A stretch of 64,000 bases of DNA from assembly GCA_030622545.1 (NCBI GenBank), contig JAUXGA010000009.1, positions 1-64,000 on the forward strand. Direction: 5' to 3'. The notes under the pieces are model-generated. The model worked only from the letters and a program-made list of their open reading frames with translations. It had not been told where the DNA came from and did no database searches. Positions 35,419-44,857 of the stretch are shown in pieces. Made by a program: the position numbers and the translations under genes. This stretch comes from a bacterium. Its GTDB lineage: Bacteria; Electryoneota; RPQS01; DYHQ01. Position 1 is the stretch's first letter. Every line of letters begins with the position of its first letter.

Positions 35419-36471
35419 CTATACTATTTCCGTACGAAACCAGTGTTGTTTTTTTAAATGTTCCCAAGCTTTCTGTATATGATCTGGTTGAAAAATGCTA
35501 CGTTTGCGTTTATTCCAATCATGGACGACCTTAACAGCAATAGCAGAATCGGTTTTCGCTTTGATATTTTCTCGTGTTGCAACCCAATGAACAGAAGTTA
35601 GCAACTCCATGCCGTAGGGGGTTTCAAATCCTTCAATCAAAGTCTGGACGCGCTTTAGGCGCCTTGTAGCAATTTCATCTTGTTCGGAGATAAACTGTCT
35701 GGCGTTTTCAATCGCCCCAGGTAAAAGTCGTATCTTCGCCTCGGTACTTCTATCACCAAAACCACGTATGAAGTGTCCTTCCATATGTTGCAGGACATGA
35801 TTCAGATTCTCGGCATAGGGACCATAGCTATGCTTAACGAATTTCAGTTGCAGATCTTCACCGCTGCTCTGGAGCAGATATGCAAGCTTTTGAACTTCCA
35901 AACGACTAAGCCGATAATCTGGAATTCGATAAGGTTCTATAAGACTAATAATAAGTGCTCGCCCTCGAGTCATGCGAGGCTTTTTTGTTCGCACGGGCAT
36001 CTTCTCTGGATCAGGCGCACCTTTTGGCGCATAGAGTAACACCTTAACATTCGGGAGTTCTGAAAAAGCTGCCTCTATTCGAGAACGTACATCCTTCCAC
36101 TCGAGTCCGCCGTTTCCGCAGCCAAGAGGAGGTACTGCGATTGATTGAATGCCTAATCGTTTCACATCCGTAACAAGGGCGGCCAATCCGGCATCAATAT
36201 CTTCCATACGAGATTTTCCCTTCCAATGCCGCTTCGTTGGGAAATTGATAATATACTTTGGATTAAGCATTCTTTCTGTGGCATGAATGAACATTTGTCC
36301 TGGAATAACCTTCCCCTGTTTGCAAGCTTGATGGTATTCCTTGAAGTTTGCTGGAAAGGCTTGCTTGAACTGAAGAGCTATGCCTTTTCCCATTACCCCG
36401 ACGCAATTAACAGAATTGACCAGCGCTTCAGCTTCAGCTTGTAAAAGATTTCCACTATAGATATTTAACAT
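35419..36471 (-). CDS. darG: DarG antitoxin (DNA ADP-ribosyl glycohydrolase)
   Basis: 350 residues. Residues 1-155 are a macro domain: GNLLQAEAEALVNSVNCVGVMGKGIALQFK at the start, then Lys80 in INFPTKRHW and PPLGCGNGGLEW. Lys80 falls at the catalytic-lysine position known from Thermus aquaticus DarG. The enzyme removes ADP-ribose that the partner toxin adds to thymidine in DNA. The C-terminal half (about 180-350), with RALIISLIEPYRIPDYRLSRLEVQKLAYLLQ, is typical of long DarG forms and may neutralise the toxin by binding. It follows darT by 12 bases, an operon arrangement. AT-richer than the flanking cobO and proS. Confidence 0.9.
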   Translation of the reverse strand: MLNIYSGNLLQAEAEALVNSVNCVGVMGKGIALQFKQAFPANFKEYHQACKQGKVIPGQMFIHATERMLNPKYIINFPTKRHWKGKSRMEDIDAGLAALVTDVKRLGIQSIAVPPLGCGNGGLEWKDVRSRIEAAFSELPNVKVLLYAPKGAPDPEKMPVRTKKPRMTRGRALIISLIEPYRIPDYRLSRLEVQKLAYLLQSSGEDLQLKFVKHSYGPYAENLNHVLQHMEGHFIRGFGDRSTEAKIRLLPGAIENARQFISEQDEIATRRLKRVQTLIEGFETPYGMELLTSVHWVATRENIKAKTDSAIAVKVVHDWNKRKRSIFQPDHIQKAWEHLKKQHWFRTEIV

Positions 36472-36483
36472 GGCTCTCTCTTA

Positions 36484-37146
36484 CTAATAATACCAGTTTG
36501 GACGAACATATACAGCTATTGAGCAGTTGAGCTTCTTTAAAAGCGAATCAACCTGCCTTTTCATTCGTTGCGTTTTTACTGCAATGGCATTAGCATGATT
36601 AAGCGGGAATCTTTCAAAGACAAGAAATTCTGCTTGTCGTCGCCTTTTCCTGTCAGGCTCATCGATAGTGTCATTCCAATACCTTGATTTCATTAGTTCC
36701 CAATCTACTTGATTAAGATCAGAAAGGTTGTTGAAAAATTTTGTGAATGTCATAATCCCGTGACCGTCAGTGAAAACAAAGTCAAGGCCTGCCGATTGAA
36801 TATCTTGGGTGCTTGATACGATAGAGATAATACTCTCTTGGCTTCCCGAGAGACCAGCTACATTGTCTCTACTAATCGTATAAAGCATCGGTGAGCGCGG
36901 ACAAAAATAGAATGCTACATAATCCAAGAGTGTCCCACCAGGCGAGCAAGGAACAACTGTGTTATTCCGCCGTTGCATGATGGAATCGTAGGCAATGCTC
37001 TTATGGCTGATTCCCATTTGTAATTGTTGATTATAGCTGTAGAAACCACCGTGATGAAGAATATCAGGAAGATTTTCTACATCAAATATACGATAAATCA
37101 GAGTTGGAATCGGAGGTGTTTGCAGGTTCACGTTAAAAATCCACAC
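36484..37146 (-). CDS. darT: DarT toxin (DNA thymidine ADP-ribosyltransferase)
   Basis: 220 residues if ATG at 37146 is used; a GTG at 37131, just past the cobO stop, is an alternative. DarT-family features: TLIYRIFDVENLPDILHHGGFYS near the start, FYFCPRSPMLYTI (about residues 79-91) and WNDTIDEPDRKRRRQAEFLV (about 157-176). Glu173 in RRRQAEF sits where the catalytic Glu lies in known DarT enzymes. The protein uses NAD to ADP-ribosylate thymidine in single-stranded DNA. With darG next to it, it forms a toxin-antitoxin pair reported to block phage replication. Its start overlaps cobO, so it may be translated from that transcript. Confidence 0.88.
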   Translation of the reverse strand: MWIFNVNLQTPPIPTLIYRIFDVENLPDILHHGGFYSYNQQLQMGISHKSIAYDSIMQRRNNTVVPCSPGGTLLDYVAFYFCPRSPMLYTISRDNVAGLSGSQESIISIVSSTQDIQSAGLDFVFTDGHGIMTFTKFFNNLSDLNQVDWELMKSRYWNDTIDEPDRKRRRQAEFLVFERFPLNHANAIAVKTQRMKRQVDSLLKKLNCSIAVYVRPNWYY

Positions 37147-37684
37147 CCTCTAAAGCAGGGATGCCCGCTTGAAAAGCATGTTTGATTTCTGTCATTTCGG
37201 TCACCGTATCCGCGCGTTCGATAATCTCAGCGGGCGCTCCCCGTCCGGTCAATATCAGCGAAACATCCATAGGTCGCGCTTTCAGCAGTTCCAATACCGC
37301 ATCCGTCGAAAGCAGTTTCAAACTCAAAGCAACATTCACTTCGTCTAAAGCAATCAAACGATATTCGCACGAGAGCATCTTTTCACGGACGAAATCCAGC
37401 GCTTGTCGCGCGGCGGCAATGTGTTCTTCTCGAGGCAACGAATCATCCATGATTCCCACGAAACCGCGACCCATCGCATGCACGTCAACATCCGGTAATC
37501 GCTTCAACGCTTCCTGATCTTTGCTTTGGCCGGGCTCTTTGATAAACTGCACAACAAGGCAACGATGTCCATAGGCCACAGCGCGGAGGACAGTGCCAAA
37601 TGCCGCCGTCGTCTTGCCTTTGCCGTTCCCGGTAAAAACCAGAACCAACCCCCGCGAACCGGGTCGGGTTCTCTTGTGAGTCAT
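37133..37684 (-). CDS. cobO: Cob(I)alamin adenosyltransferase (CobO/BtuR family)
   Basis: 183 residues. The P-loop is LVLVFTGNGKGKTTAAFGTVLRAVAYG (residues 13-39), with LVVQFIKEP and YRLIALDEVNVALS following as usual. GLVLVFTGNGKGKTTAA is diagnostic of CobO/CobA. The enzyme transfers 5'-deoxyadenosyl from ATP to cobalamin or its precursors. It may supply coenzyme B12; queG in this window also needs a cobalamin. It precedes the DarTG pair in the same direction with overlapping ends, so the toxin pair appears to have landed downstream of it. Confidence 0.93.
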   Translation of the reverse strand: MTHKRTRPGSRGLVLVFTGNGKGKTTAAFGTVLRAVAYGHRCLVVQFIKEPGQSKDQEALKRLPDVDVHAMGRGFVGIMDDSLPREEHIAAARQALDFVREKMLSCEYRLIALDEVNVALSLKLLSTDAVLELLKARPMDVSLILTGRGAPAEIIERADTVTEMTEIKHAFQAGIPALEGVDF

Positions 37685-37700
37685 GGGTGTTCCCGTCTGC

Positions 37701-37889
37701 TTATGAGCTGGGAGAATCCGACGACTTTTCCCGAACCAAACGGTCTATGGTGCGGTAAAGAGCTTCGTATTCCTCGCACACCTTTTCTATCGGCGGGTGA
37801 ATGCCGAGACCCGGAACGGAAAGTCGGGCAATCAGAATTTCGGCGGCGAGTTCCTCAATGCAGCTTTCGCAGCAATAATCCTTTTCCAT
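37701..37889 (-). CDS. Small hypothetical protein with paired cysteines
   Basis: 62 residues with GAGGG ten bases before ATG. It starts MEKDYCCESCIEELAAEIL; the CCESC cluster could bind a metal. The remainder is helical and acidic. It lies 16 bases upstream of cobO in the same direction, so it is probably co-transcribed. No family is recognised. I include it because of its good ribosome-binding site and close spacing. Confidence 0.5.
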   Translation of the reverse strand: MEKDYCCESCIEELAAEILIARLSVPGLGIHPPIEKVCEEYEALYRTIDRLVREKSSDSPSS

Positions 37890-37992
37890 GTTGTTCCCTC
37901 AAAGTTGAAAGGTTAATGATGTATCAATATAAGAATCTATTTCCACAAAATCCCCATCTGGAGTGAAAACTTGTCAGGAGGATACGCGGTTC

Positions 37993-39462
37993 CTAATACG
38001 CCTTCCCGAAAATAACACGCTGCGACGACGGTTTCCCAGTCAAAATACACTTACCTTCTTCGCGATGCCCGTCCATCGGAATCACACGCAGCGTCGCCTT
38101 CGTCTCACTTTGAACTCGCTCTTCGTCTTCTTGGTTTCCGGCCCAATGGCACAGCACGAAGCCGCTGTCCTCTTCCATCGCCTGACGCAGTTCGTCGTAT
38201 GTCTCCACGGGAGCCGTGTGTTCATCGCGAAATGCCTTCGCTTTGTTGAAGAGGTCTTTCTGAATCGATTCCAACACTCTTGGAATTTCATCAACGACAT
38301 TGCCAAGAGGAACAAACATTTTCTCGCGATTCGGGCGTTTGGTCAGAACGACTTGTTGCTTCGCAATATCTTTCGGGCCAATTTCAAGGCGCAGCGGGTA
38401 CCCTTGCAGCTCGCCTTCGGCGAATTTGAAACCGGGTGTCAACTGGTCGCGGTCGTCGAGTCGGGAACCGATACCGGCTTTTTTCAAGTCGGCGAGCAGC
38501 GGCTCCAGAACATTCATCACAGCCGCCTTTTCTTCCGGTTTCTTGAATATCGGCACCGCGTAAACAGGCCACGTCGCAAGTTTGGGCGGTATGATAACAC
38601 CGTTGTCATCGCCGTGCGTCATCACAAGCGCTCCGATGAGCCGCGTGGACACGCCCCAGGATGTCGCGTACACATACTCCAATTCGTTGCGCTCGTTCTG
38701 AAACGTTACATCGAAGGCTTTAGCGAAATTCTGACCAAGGTAATGCGATGTCCCCGCCTGAAGCGCTTTCTTGTCCTGCATCATCGCTTCAATGCAGTAC
38801 GTATGCACCGCGCCGGGAAATTTCTGGCCTTCGGATTTCAGTCCGGGAATGACTGGCATCGCCATATAATCTTCTGCAAACGTGCGATAGACGCCGAGCA
38901 TTTTCTGCGTCTCATCCTCAGCTTCCTCCGCCGTGGCATGAGCCGTGTGTCCTTCCTGCCAGAGAAATTCCGTCGTCCGCAGGAAAAGGCGTGTTCGCAT
39001 TTCCCATCGCACGATATTGGCCCACTGATTAATCAGGAGCGGCAAATCACGATAGCTCTGAATCCAGTTCTTGTACATCGCCCAGATAATCGTTTCGGAT
39101 GTCGGTCGCACCACCAGCGGCTCTTCAAGTTTTCCCGTCGGACGCAGCTTCGCTTCGCCTTCGACGCGTTCCAGTCCGCTGTGCGTCACCAACGCGCACT
39201 CCAGCGCAAATCCTTCGACATGTTCGGCTTCCTTTTCTAAAAAGCTCTGTGGAATAAAGAGAGGGAAGTATGCGTTGACGTGTCCCGTCTCTTTGAACAT
39301 GTTGTCGAGAGCTTGCTGCATTTTCTCCCAGATGGCATAGCCGTTCGGTCGAATCACCATGCAGCCCTTGACAGGCGAATGGTCTGCTAATTTAGCCTCG
39401 CGAACCACATCGACATACCACTGTGAATAATCCTTCTGACGAGGCGTAATGTTCTTAGCCAT
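37993..39462 (-). CDS. proS: Prolyl-tRNA synthetase (type 3, short form)
   Basis: 489 residues, the size of the ProS type found in archaea, eukaryotes and some bacteria, without the long insertion (INS) editing domain. Class II core: motif 2 region [30 protein letters not shown] (residues 127-156), [20 protein letters not shown] before it, and motif 3 [24 protein letters not shown] near 270-293. The anticodon-binding region follows ([20 protein letters not shown], about 390-410). The C-terminus ends in a short zinc-binding-like part with FVLCHWAGN and [20 protein letters not shown], as in type 3 ProS. It charges tRNA-Pro. Confidence 0.95.
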   Translation of the reverse strand: MAKNITPRQKDYSQWYVDVVREAKLADHSPVKGCMVIRPNGYAIWEKMQQALDNMFKETGHVNAYFPLFIPQSFLEKEAEHVEGFALECALVTHSGLERVEGEAKLRPTGKLEEPLVVRPTSETIIWAMYKNWIQSYRDLPLLINQWANIVRWEMRTRLFLRTTEFLWQEGHTAHATAEEAEDETQKMLGVYRTFAEDYMAMPVIPGLKSEGQKFPGAVHTYCIEAMMQDKKALQAGTSHYLGQNFAKAFDVTFQNERNELEYVYATSWGVSTRLIGALVMTHGDDNGVIIPPKLATWPVYAVPIFKKPEEKAAVMNVLEPLLADLKKAGIGSRLDDRDQLTPGFKFAEGELQGYPLRLEIGPKDIAKQQVVLTKRPNREKMFVPLGNVVDEIPRVLESIQKDLFNKAKAFRDEHTAPVETYDELRQAMEEDSGFVLCHWAGNQEDEERVQSETKATLRVIPMDGHREEGKCILTGKPSSQRVIFGKAY

Positions 39463-39713
39463 TAGTTGCTGTTAGCTCCTCCAAGTTTTTGTTTCAGTAC
39501 CGCAAAGTGTTCATGCTATAGTATCCGGATATCGCTCGACAATCCATTTGATGGCACGGCCCTCATTGATACTCAGATCCAAACTGAACCGACATTGAGA
39601 ATGGAGTTGATTTTGAAATTATTTTACCTATATTTGTAGCTAAAGCCACATTGCTGGAATGGATATATGCCGCGTTCTCAGGCAAAATCATCCAAATATC
39701 GGCTCAAGAATCC

Positions 39714-41417
39714 ATGAGTACTAAATCCTCCAACAGCTTGAAAAGACACAATCTTGCCCAACTGTGGACGAACCTGCTTCAAGGGCAGAATCAAATCCCA
39801 GTCCATGCGTTGATCTTCTTGATAGGCTTCATCTTTTTCGGTTCTTTGTCTGTCTGGTTTGGACAAGATAATAACTGGGATTTGAGAAATTATCATTTCT
39901 ATAATCCCTACGCATTCGTTCACGGCCTCGTCGGGTTCCATTACGCCCCCGCACAACTCCAAACCTTTCTGAACCCAATGCAGGATTTGCCGTTCTATTT
40001 TCTGGTGACTCATCTGAAACCCATTTGGATCGGGTTTATCATGGGCGGTATTCATGGTCTTAGCTTTGGACTTATATTTACGATTGCATACAGCCTATTC
40101 TCCTCAATGGCCTCCAAGGTGCGGCTAGGATTGTCCCTTCTGTGTGCCGCCATAGGTGTTTATGGTCCTGTCTTCATTTGTGAGCTTGGCGCCACAGAGA
40201 ATGATACATTGATCAGCCTTTTTGTTCTTACTTCGGTACTCCTTCTTATCCGCAGGCTGGCCGTGCATGATACATTAGCTCTGCCCAAAGGCCGCGTGAC
40301 ACTTATCCTTGCCGGTGTTATATTTGGATTCGCCGTCGGCCTGAAACTGACCATTATGATTTACGCAATCGGCACTGCCATTGCACTGATATTAACCGAG
40401 CGAAAATGGGGGAACCGTTTCACTATCCTGAGCGTATGGGGGCTGGCCTTCGTCGTTAGCGTCCTTCTCTCCGGGGGCTATTGGATGGCGAAGATGTGGT
40501 CTTTGTACGGCAACCCTCTATTTCCTTTCTATAATAATATATTTCAATCACCTTTCTACGAACTGGCTGAACTGTCCGACAAGCGTTACCTGCCCCAATC
40601 GATCATGCAAAGCTTGGTCTATCCCTTCCATTTTCTCACGCGAACCCATTTCACTTATTTATCGCTCGATTTTCGGGATAGCCGCTATGCGGTGATTTAT
40701 GTCCTCACGGTTCTCTATTTGCTCTCTGTCTGGTCTAAACGGATCTTTGCACCTAAACAACGAAAGAAAGGCCGGGAAAAAAGTGAGCAAAGTCGGAAAA
40801 AGAAAATCCGGTTTTGCGCCAGTGAAAAGTTTATTCTGATCTTTTTTCTCATCTCCTACATCGTCTGGCAATTCAAGTTTTCTGTCATTCGATACACGGT
40901 TCCGCTTGAAGCTCTTGGCCCAATTGTCATCGTGATTCTTGTCCGTCGGATTTTTCAAAAGGTTACGATGCAGTCCCTGGTTCTTGGTGTGGCATTCTTA
41001 GGTGTCATTGTGATCGTAAAGCCAGTCTATCACGAGCGACTTCCTTGGTCTTCAACCTTTTTTACGGTTGAAGTGCCTGAGTTTGAAGATCCGGATCATA
41101 CCATAGTTGTCATCGCCGGGAAACGACCATGGTCGTATCTGATACCAGCTTTTCAGCCCGGCGTGCGCTTCGTGAGAGTGGAAAGTAATTTTACCGGACC
41201 AAACCGTCCGACCCGACTGCAGGTGGAAATGCGCACCCTGCTCCAGAACCACCAGGGCTCTATCTATCTTTTATCCAGACGAGGGTATCTTCGCAAAGAC
41301 GCGGAAACCCTCAAATCATACCAGATGCTTCCTAAAAGTATCGAGTGCCAACCTATCAAGTCGAAGCATGAGAGAGACGGCCTTTGCCTGTGGCCGGTAG
41401 TAAGGAGTTCAAGATGA
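39714..41417 (+). CDS. Multi-pass membrane glycosyltransferase-like protein
   Basis: 567 residues from ATG at 39714 (the open frame begins at 39651). About ten membrane helices. The first extracytoplasmic loop after helix 1 has WFGQDNNWDLRNYHFYNPYAFVHG, with acidic and aromatic residues suited to a lipid-linked sugar donor, as in GT-C fold glycosyltransferases. A basic loop (APKQRKKGREKSEQSRKKK) lies after mid-protein. The soluble C-terminal part carries RPWSYLIPAFQPGVRFVRVESN. It belongs with the next two genes (overlap of 4 bases with a GT2 gene). The specific sugar and acceptor are unknown; DUF2029/GT87-like is my best placement. Confidence 0.7.
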   Translation: MSTKSSNSLKRHNLAQLWTNLLQGQNQIPVHALIFLIGFIFFGSLSVWFGQDNNWDLRNYHFYNPYAFVHGLVGFHYAPAQLQTFLNPMQDLPFYFLVTHLKPIWIGFIMGGIHGLSFGLIFTIAYSLFSSMASKVRLGLSLLCAAIGVYGPVFICELGATENDTLISLFVLTSVLLLIRRLAVHDTLALPKGRVTLILAGVIFGFAVGLKLTIMIYAIGTAIALILTERKWGNRFTILSVWGLAFVVSVLLSGGYWMAKMWSLYGNPLFPFYNNIFQSPFYELAELSDKRYLPQSIMQSLVYPFHFLTRTHFTYLSLDFRDSRYAVIYVLTVLYLLSVWSKRIFAPKQRKKGREKSEQSRKKKIRFCASEKFILIFFLISYIVWQFKFSVIRYTVPLEALGPIVIVILVRRIFQKVTMQSLVLGVAFLGVIVIVKPVYHERLPWSSTFFTVEVPEFEDPDHTIVVIAGKRPWSYLIPAFQPGVRFVRVESNFTGPNRPTRLQVEMRTLLQNHQGSIYLLSRRGYLRKDAETLKSYQMLPKSIECQPIKSKHERDGLCLWPVVRSSR

Positions 41418-42388
41418 CCGTTATCCCCCACCAGAATCCCATGAACGAATCCGAAAGCAAGGCCCTGGCCGTTCTTATACCTTGCTATAACGAAGAAATC
41501 ACCATCGGCAAAGTGGTGGCGGATTTCAAGAAATTCGCGCCCGGGGCGAAAATCTATGTCTTTGACAACAATTCCGCGGACAAAACGGCACAAATTGCCG
41601 GCGACGCCGGCGCCATCGTCATCAAGTCGCCAAGGCAGGGTAAGGGGAATGTGGTCCGGCATATGTTCAGCGTGATTGACGCAGATCTGTACATCATGGT
41701 GGATGGCGACGATACCTACCCGGCTGACATGACTGAGGAGATGATCGCGGCCGTCGTGGAGTCCAAAGCCGACATGGTCGTCGGTATGCGGCTGAGCAAT
41801 TATGATGAAAAGGCTTTCAGATGGATGCACGAATTCGGAAACAAATTTGTGGCATGGCTGGTCTCGTTGCTTTTCTCCTCGAAGGTCACGGATATCTTGT
41901 CCGGATTCCGGGTATTCACAAAAAACTTTACCAAGAATATCTATCTCAAATCGAGTGGATTTGAAATCGAAACCGAGATGACCCTGCAGGCACTCGCCAA
42001 GAACTATGTGATAAAGGAAGTGCCCATTCGATATGACAAGAGACCTGAGGGAAGTGTTTCGAAGCTCAATACCTTTTCAGACGGGATACACATTCTGAAA
42101 GCCATCTTCCTCATCTTCAAAGAATACAAACCGCTCGTATTCTTCTCCATCCTCAGCGCCATCTCTTTTATCCTTGGCTTGGTGGTGGGGTGGTTTCCCA
42201 TATCAGATTACCTGGCCACCCGCTATGTGTCCCATGTGCCTCTCGCCATACTCGCTACGACCCTGGAAATCCTGGCGGTACTCTTCTTGGGTATTGGACT
42301 CATTTTGAATACGATTACGCGGTTTCACATCGAAAGCCACGAAGTTATAAAGAATCTGTTCAAGGCTGTTGACAAGCGCAATTCGTGA
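41414..42388 (+). CDS. Family 2 glycosyltransferase with C-terminal membrane helices
   Basis: 324 residues from ATG at 41414, sharing ATGA with the previous stop. A DPM1/GtrB-like GT2: LAVLIPCYNEEITIGKVV (about residues 17-34), FDNNSADKTAQIA, and the metal-binding VDGDDTYP. ETEMTLQALAKNYVIKEVPIRYDKRPEGS is characteristic of polyprenyl-phosphate sugar transferases. Two membrane helices end the protein (VFFSILSAISFILGLVVGW and LEILAVLFLGIGLILNTITRF). It would load a sugar onto a polyprenyl phosphate, which a GT-C enzyme such as its neighbour then uses. Confidence 0.9.
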   Translation: MTVIPHQNPMNESESKALAVLIPCYNEEITIGKVVADFKKFAPGAKIYVFDNNSADKTAQIAGDAGAIVIKSPRQGKGNVVRHMFSVIDADLYIMVDGDDTYPADMTEEMIAAVVESKADMVVGMRLSNYDEKAFRWMHEFGNKFVAWLVSLLFSSKVTDILSGFRVFTKNFTKNIYLKSSGFEIETEMTLQALAKNYVIKEVPIRYDKRPEGSVSKLNTFSDGIHILKAIFLIFKEYKPLVFFSILSAISFILGLVVGWFPISDYLATRYVSHVPLAILATTLEILAVLFLGIGLILNTITRFHIESHEVIKNLFKAVDKRNS

Positions 42389-42400
42389 GACTATTCGGAC

Positions 42401-43099
42401 ATGTCCGATAAATACTATTCCGGAATTGATAATCTTGAAGTTCTCCTTGATGCGGTTCACTACAACCAATTCCTTATCAATGAGATCATAAAGGCAGGTC
42501 GTGGCGTAACGACAGCATTGGATTTCGGAGCCGGGATTGGCACATTTTCTACCGCTGTCAGGAACCGCGGCCTAAATGTTATCTGCATCGAGGAAGACGA
42601 AGGTCTCCTTGACAAATTGCGGGAGCAAGGATTCGAAGCCTGCAGAAGTCTGAATGCCATCACCGAGCGATCTCAAGAATACATCTTTTCTCTCAATGTC
42701 CTCGAACATATCCAGGACGATGAGCAGTCTTTAAAGGCACTGTTCGACAAATTGAAGCCGGGCGGTCGCCTTTTTCTCTATGTACCTGCCTTCAACATCC
42801 TCTTTTCGAGCATGGACAGGAAAGTGGGCCACTACCGGCGCTATAGAAAAAGCGTTCTGATTCAAGCCGCACTTCGTGCAGGCTTCACGGCCCAGCGAGT
42901 TACCTATGTGGACAGCTTGGGGTTTCTCGTGGCATTGGCTTATAAACTTATCGGCAACAAACAGGGAGATATCAATCCCGCCGCCCTTAAATTGTATGAT
43001 CGCATTCTTTTCCCCATTAGCCGGCTGTTGGATCGGATAGGAATCGCGCATTTTCTTGGGAAGAACCTACTGGTTGTGGTACAGCGCCCCGCCCCATAA
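42401..43099 (+). CDS. SAM-dependent methyltransferase
   Basis: 232 residues. Class I Rossmann fold: motif I ALDFGAGIGTFSTAV (about residues 40-54), motif II end VICIEEDEGLLDKL, motif for acceptor EYIFSLNVLEHIQDDEQSL, then LKPGGRLFLYVPAF (motif V). The middle carries HYRRYRKSVLIQAALRAGF, as in UbiE/Methyltransf_11 members of glycan clusters. The gene starts 12 bases after the glycosyltransferase stop, so the three genes look like one operon that adds a modified sugar to a glycan or lipid. Substrate unknown. Confidence 0.9.
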   Translation: MSDKYYSGIDNLEVLLDAVHYNQFLINEIIKAGRGVTTALDFGAGIGTFSTAVRNRGLNVICIEEDEGLLDKLREQGFEACRSLNAITERSQEYIFSLNVLEHIQDDEQSLKALFDKLKPGGRLFLYVPAFNILFSSMDRKVGHYRRYRKSVLIQAALRAGFTAQRVTYVDSLGFLVALAYKLIGNKQGDINPAALKLYDRILFPISRLLDRIGIAHFLGKNLLVVVQRPAP

Positions 43100-43249
43100 A
43101 TCCGCGGCACTGTATGACAATATGAAGCGCGGATCTGCCCACCGTGTAGAAGAGAGAAGAAAACTCTCTCTATAGAATTCTCTCTGAATCTATGGGATTG
43201 AAAAATGAGAATCTTAGGAAGGTGTAACCCGGCCTAAACTCTGCTTGAT

Positions 43250-44719
43250 CTACTTCCCGCCTATCATCTTTTCAGCCTTCGTTCGGGCGAAAGCATAATT
43301 CATATTCAGAAGAGAATGAAATTCAGCGGCTTTTTTGAAATATTTCTCAGCCTTCTGATCGTTTTTCTGCCCCTGAAAAGCCAGCGCTATGCGATACAGA
43401 TTATACGGATTTTGCTGATTGCCCTGTTGAAATTCTTCCAGAGCCTTTGCGTAATTTTTTTGCTCAAGAGCGAGCATACCAGTCAATTCATGCGATAGGC
43501 GAATCTGGTTCAGATTTTCGGCTTCGGTTGTCTGCTCGAGGTGAGCTTCGCATTTGGTTTCTGCCGCTTTCAAATCGCCTTTCTTCATAGTAATGCGGGC
43601 GTCGTTATAGAGGAAAAAGCGCTTGGCATTCGCCTTGATTTCACTGGAAAGCTCAGAGTCCATGATGAGCCTCAACGAAGTTCTGTACCTCTCCAATGCA
43701 TCGTCATAGCGGCCCTGTTCGTATAGAATATTCGCCATGATTCCAAGGTCGCCCGCCATCGCTGCCGTATCGTTGATGTTCTCCGCCAGCGCGTGCTGCT
43801 CTTTTATCGCTGCCAGAGCTTCTTTATACTTTCCTTCATCGATATAAGTCATGGCCGTGATGAAGAGAGCCGTGCGGCGCTGGCCATCGTCTTTGGCAAT
43901 ATCGTAGAACTTCTTGAGTTGTTCCCGGGCTTCGTCGTATTTTCCCTCATAGGTCAGATTCGCCGCAATCCCTCCATGCGAAGGTACGAAATCCGGCTTG
44001 ACCATCAATGCCTTATTATAAGTCTTGATGGATTCCTCGAATCGACCCATCTTGAGCAGCAATTCGGCGTAGGAGTCATAGGGGTTGGGATCAACAGGAT
44101 TCAGTTTGATATACTTCTGAAACGCCGCTTCAGCTTCGCCATAGTTTTCGAGAGTTCGATTGGCGTAGCCCAGCATATTGTAGGGCGGCGAGAAATCCGG
44201 GGCAAGTTCCGTTGCCTTCCGAAACTCCACAATCGCTTTGTTATACTTTTGTTGGCCGAAAAAGAAGACGCCCAAGGCATTGTAAGCCCGCTCACCTTTC
44301 GGATATTTTTCAACCAACTGTCGAAAATACTCTTCCTGCTTGACCGGATCGCCGTTGATGCCCGCTTCATTGGCAAGAATCCACAGCCGCTCGCCTTCGG
44401 AAACCTTATCTACCAACTCGCGGGCTTTGTTGAATTTTTCAAAGAAACCCTTGGCGCTGGGCTGAGCGAAAGCCAAGTCCCGGTAAGCCAAAGCAAAATC
44501 CGGGTCCAATGCGACAGCCTGCTCGAGTACTCTCCGGGATTCCTGAATCAGGAATTTATCTTGAAGGTCTCTCGCCCGAAGATAAAGCTCGCGAGCTTCC
44601 TTCGACGATGTCGTAATCGGAATTTTACCGTCATCGAGCTTTTTCTGAGTGCAGCCAAATCCCGCAAAAAGCAGGACGCTAACAATCAAAAATGCAGAAT
44701 ATCGAAGAAGGGTTGACAT
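43250..44719 (-). CDS. TPR-repeat lipoprotein, copy 1
   Basis: 489 residues. The lipobox LLFAGFGC shows a lipoprotein anchored at Cys after about 22 residues. The rest is helical TPR repeats (roughly ten to eleven; for example ALAYRDLAFAQPSAKGFFEKFNKAR, YNALGVFFFGQQKYNKAIVEFRKATELAP, YNMLGYANRTLENYGEAEAAFQKYIKLNPVDP). It would act as a periplasmic or outer-membrane scaffold. It is a close paralogue of the next gene leftward in sequence and has the same GGAGGATGG leader before the ATG, so the two come from a tandem duplication. Confidence 0.85.
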   Translation of the reverse strand: MSTLLRYSAFLIVSVLLFAGFGCTQKKLDDGKIPITTSSKEARELYLRARDLQDKFLIQESRRVLEQAVALDPDFALAYRDLAFAQPSAKGFFEKFNKARELVDKVSEGERLWILANEAGINGDPVKQEEYFRQLVEKYPKGERAYNALGVFFFGQQKYNKAIVEFRKATELAPDFSPPYNMLGYANRTLENYGEAEAAFQKYIKLNPVDPNPYDSYAELLLKMGRFEESIKTYNKALMVKPDFVPSHGGIAANLTYEGKYDEAREQLKKFYDIAKDDGQRRTALFITAMTYIDEGKYKEALAAIKEQHALAENINDTAAMAGDLGIMANILYEQGRYDDALERYRTSLRLIMDSELSSEIKANAKRFFLYNDARITMKKGDLKAAETKCEAHLEQTTEAENLNQIRLSHELTGMLALEQKNYAKALEEFQQGNQQNPYNLYRIALAFQGQKNDQKAEKYFKKAAEFHSLLNMNYAFARTKAEKMIGGK

Positions 44720-44819
44720 GATAATCCATCCTCCTGTTTTGTATGAGTAAATCGAAAAATATAATATGTTAGAAAGCTGCTTTGGAAAACAACGCGAGGT
44801 ATAAGCCTTTAAACCGCAT

Positions 44820-44857
44820 AACTCGCCGAGCCGGGTCGCTCAGGCCCTGGCCGCAAT
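44820..44857. repeat. CGCCGAG-type palindrome touching a stop codon
   Basis: CGCCGAGCCGGGTCGCTCAG with GGCCCTGGCCGCAAT after it. The ATTGCGGCC end starts right after the TAG of the TPR copy 2 gene at 44858. Confidence 0.75.

Noticed and set aside
36500-37700. Cobalamin riboswitch near cobO
   Set aside because: No recognisable B12-box or conserved leader is seen upstream of cobO at 37684-37900.
37963-39240. A 425-codon + strand frame opposite proS
   Set aside because: The opposite strand has all prolyl-tRNA synthetase motifs; this frame is arginine- and phenylalanine-rich shadow coding.
43793-44716. A 307-codon + strand frame opposite TPR copy 1
   Set aside because: It is the complement of a clear TPR lipoprotein gene.
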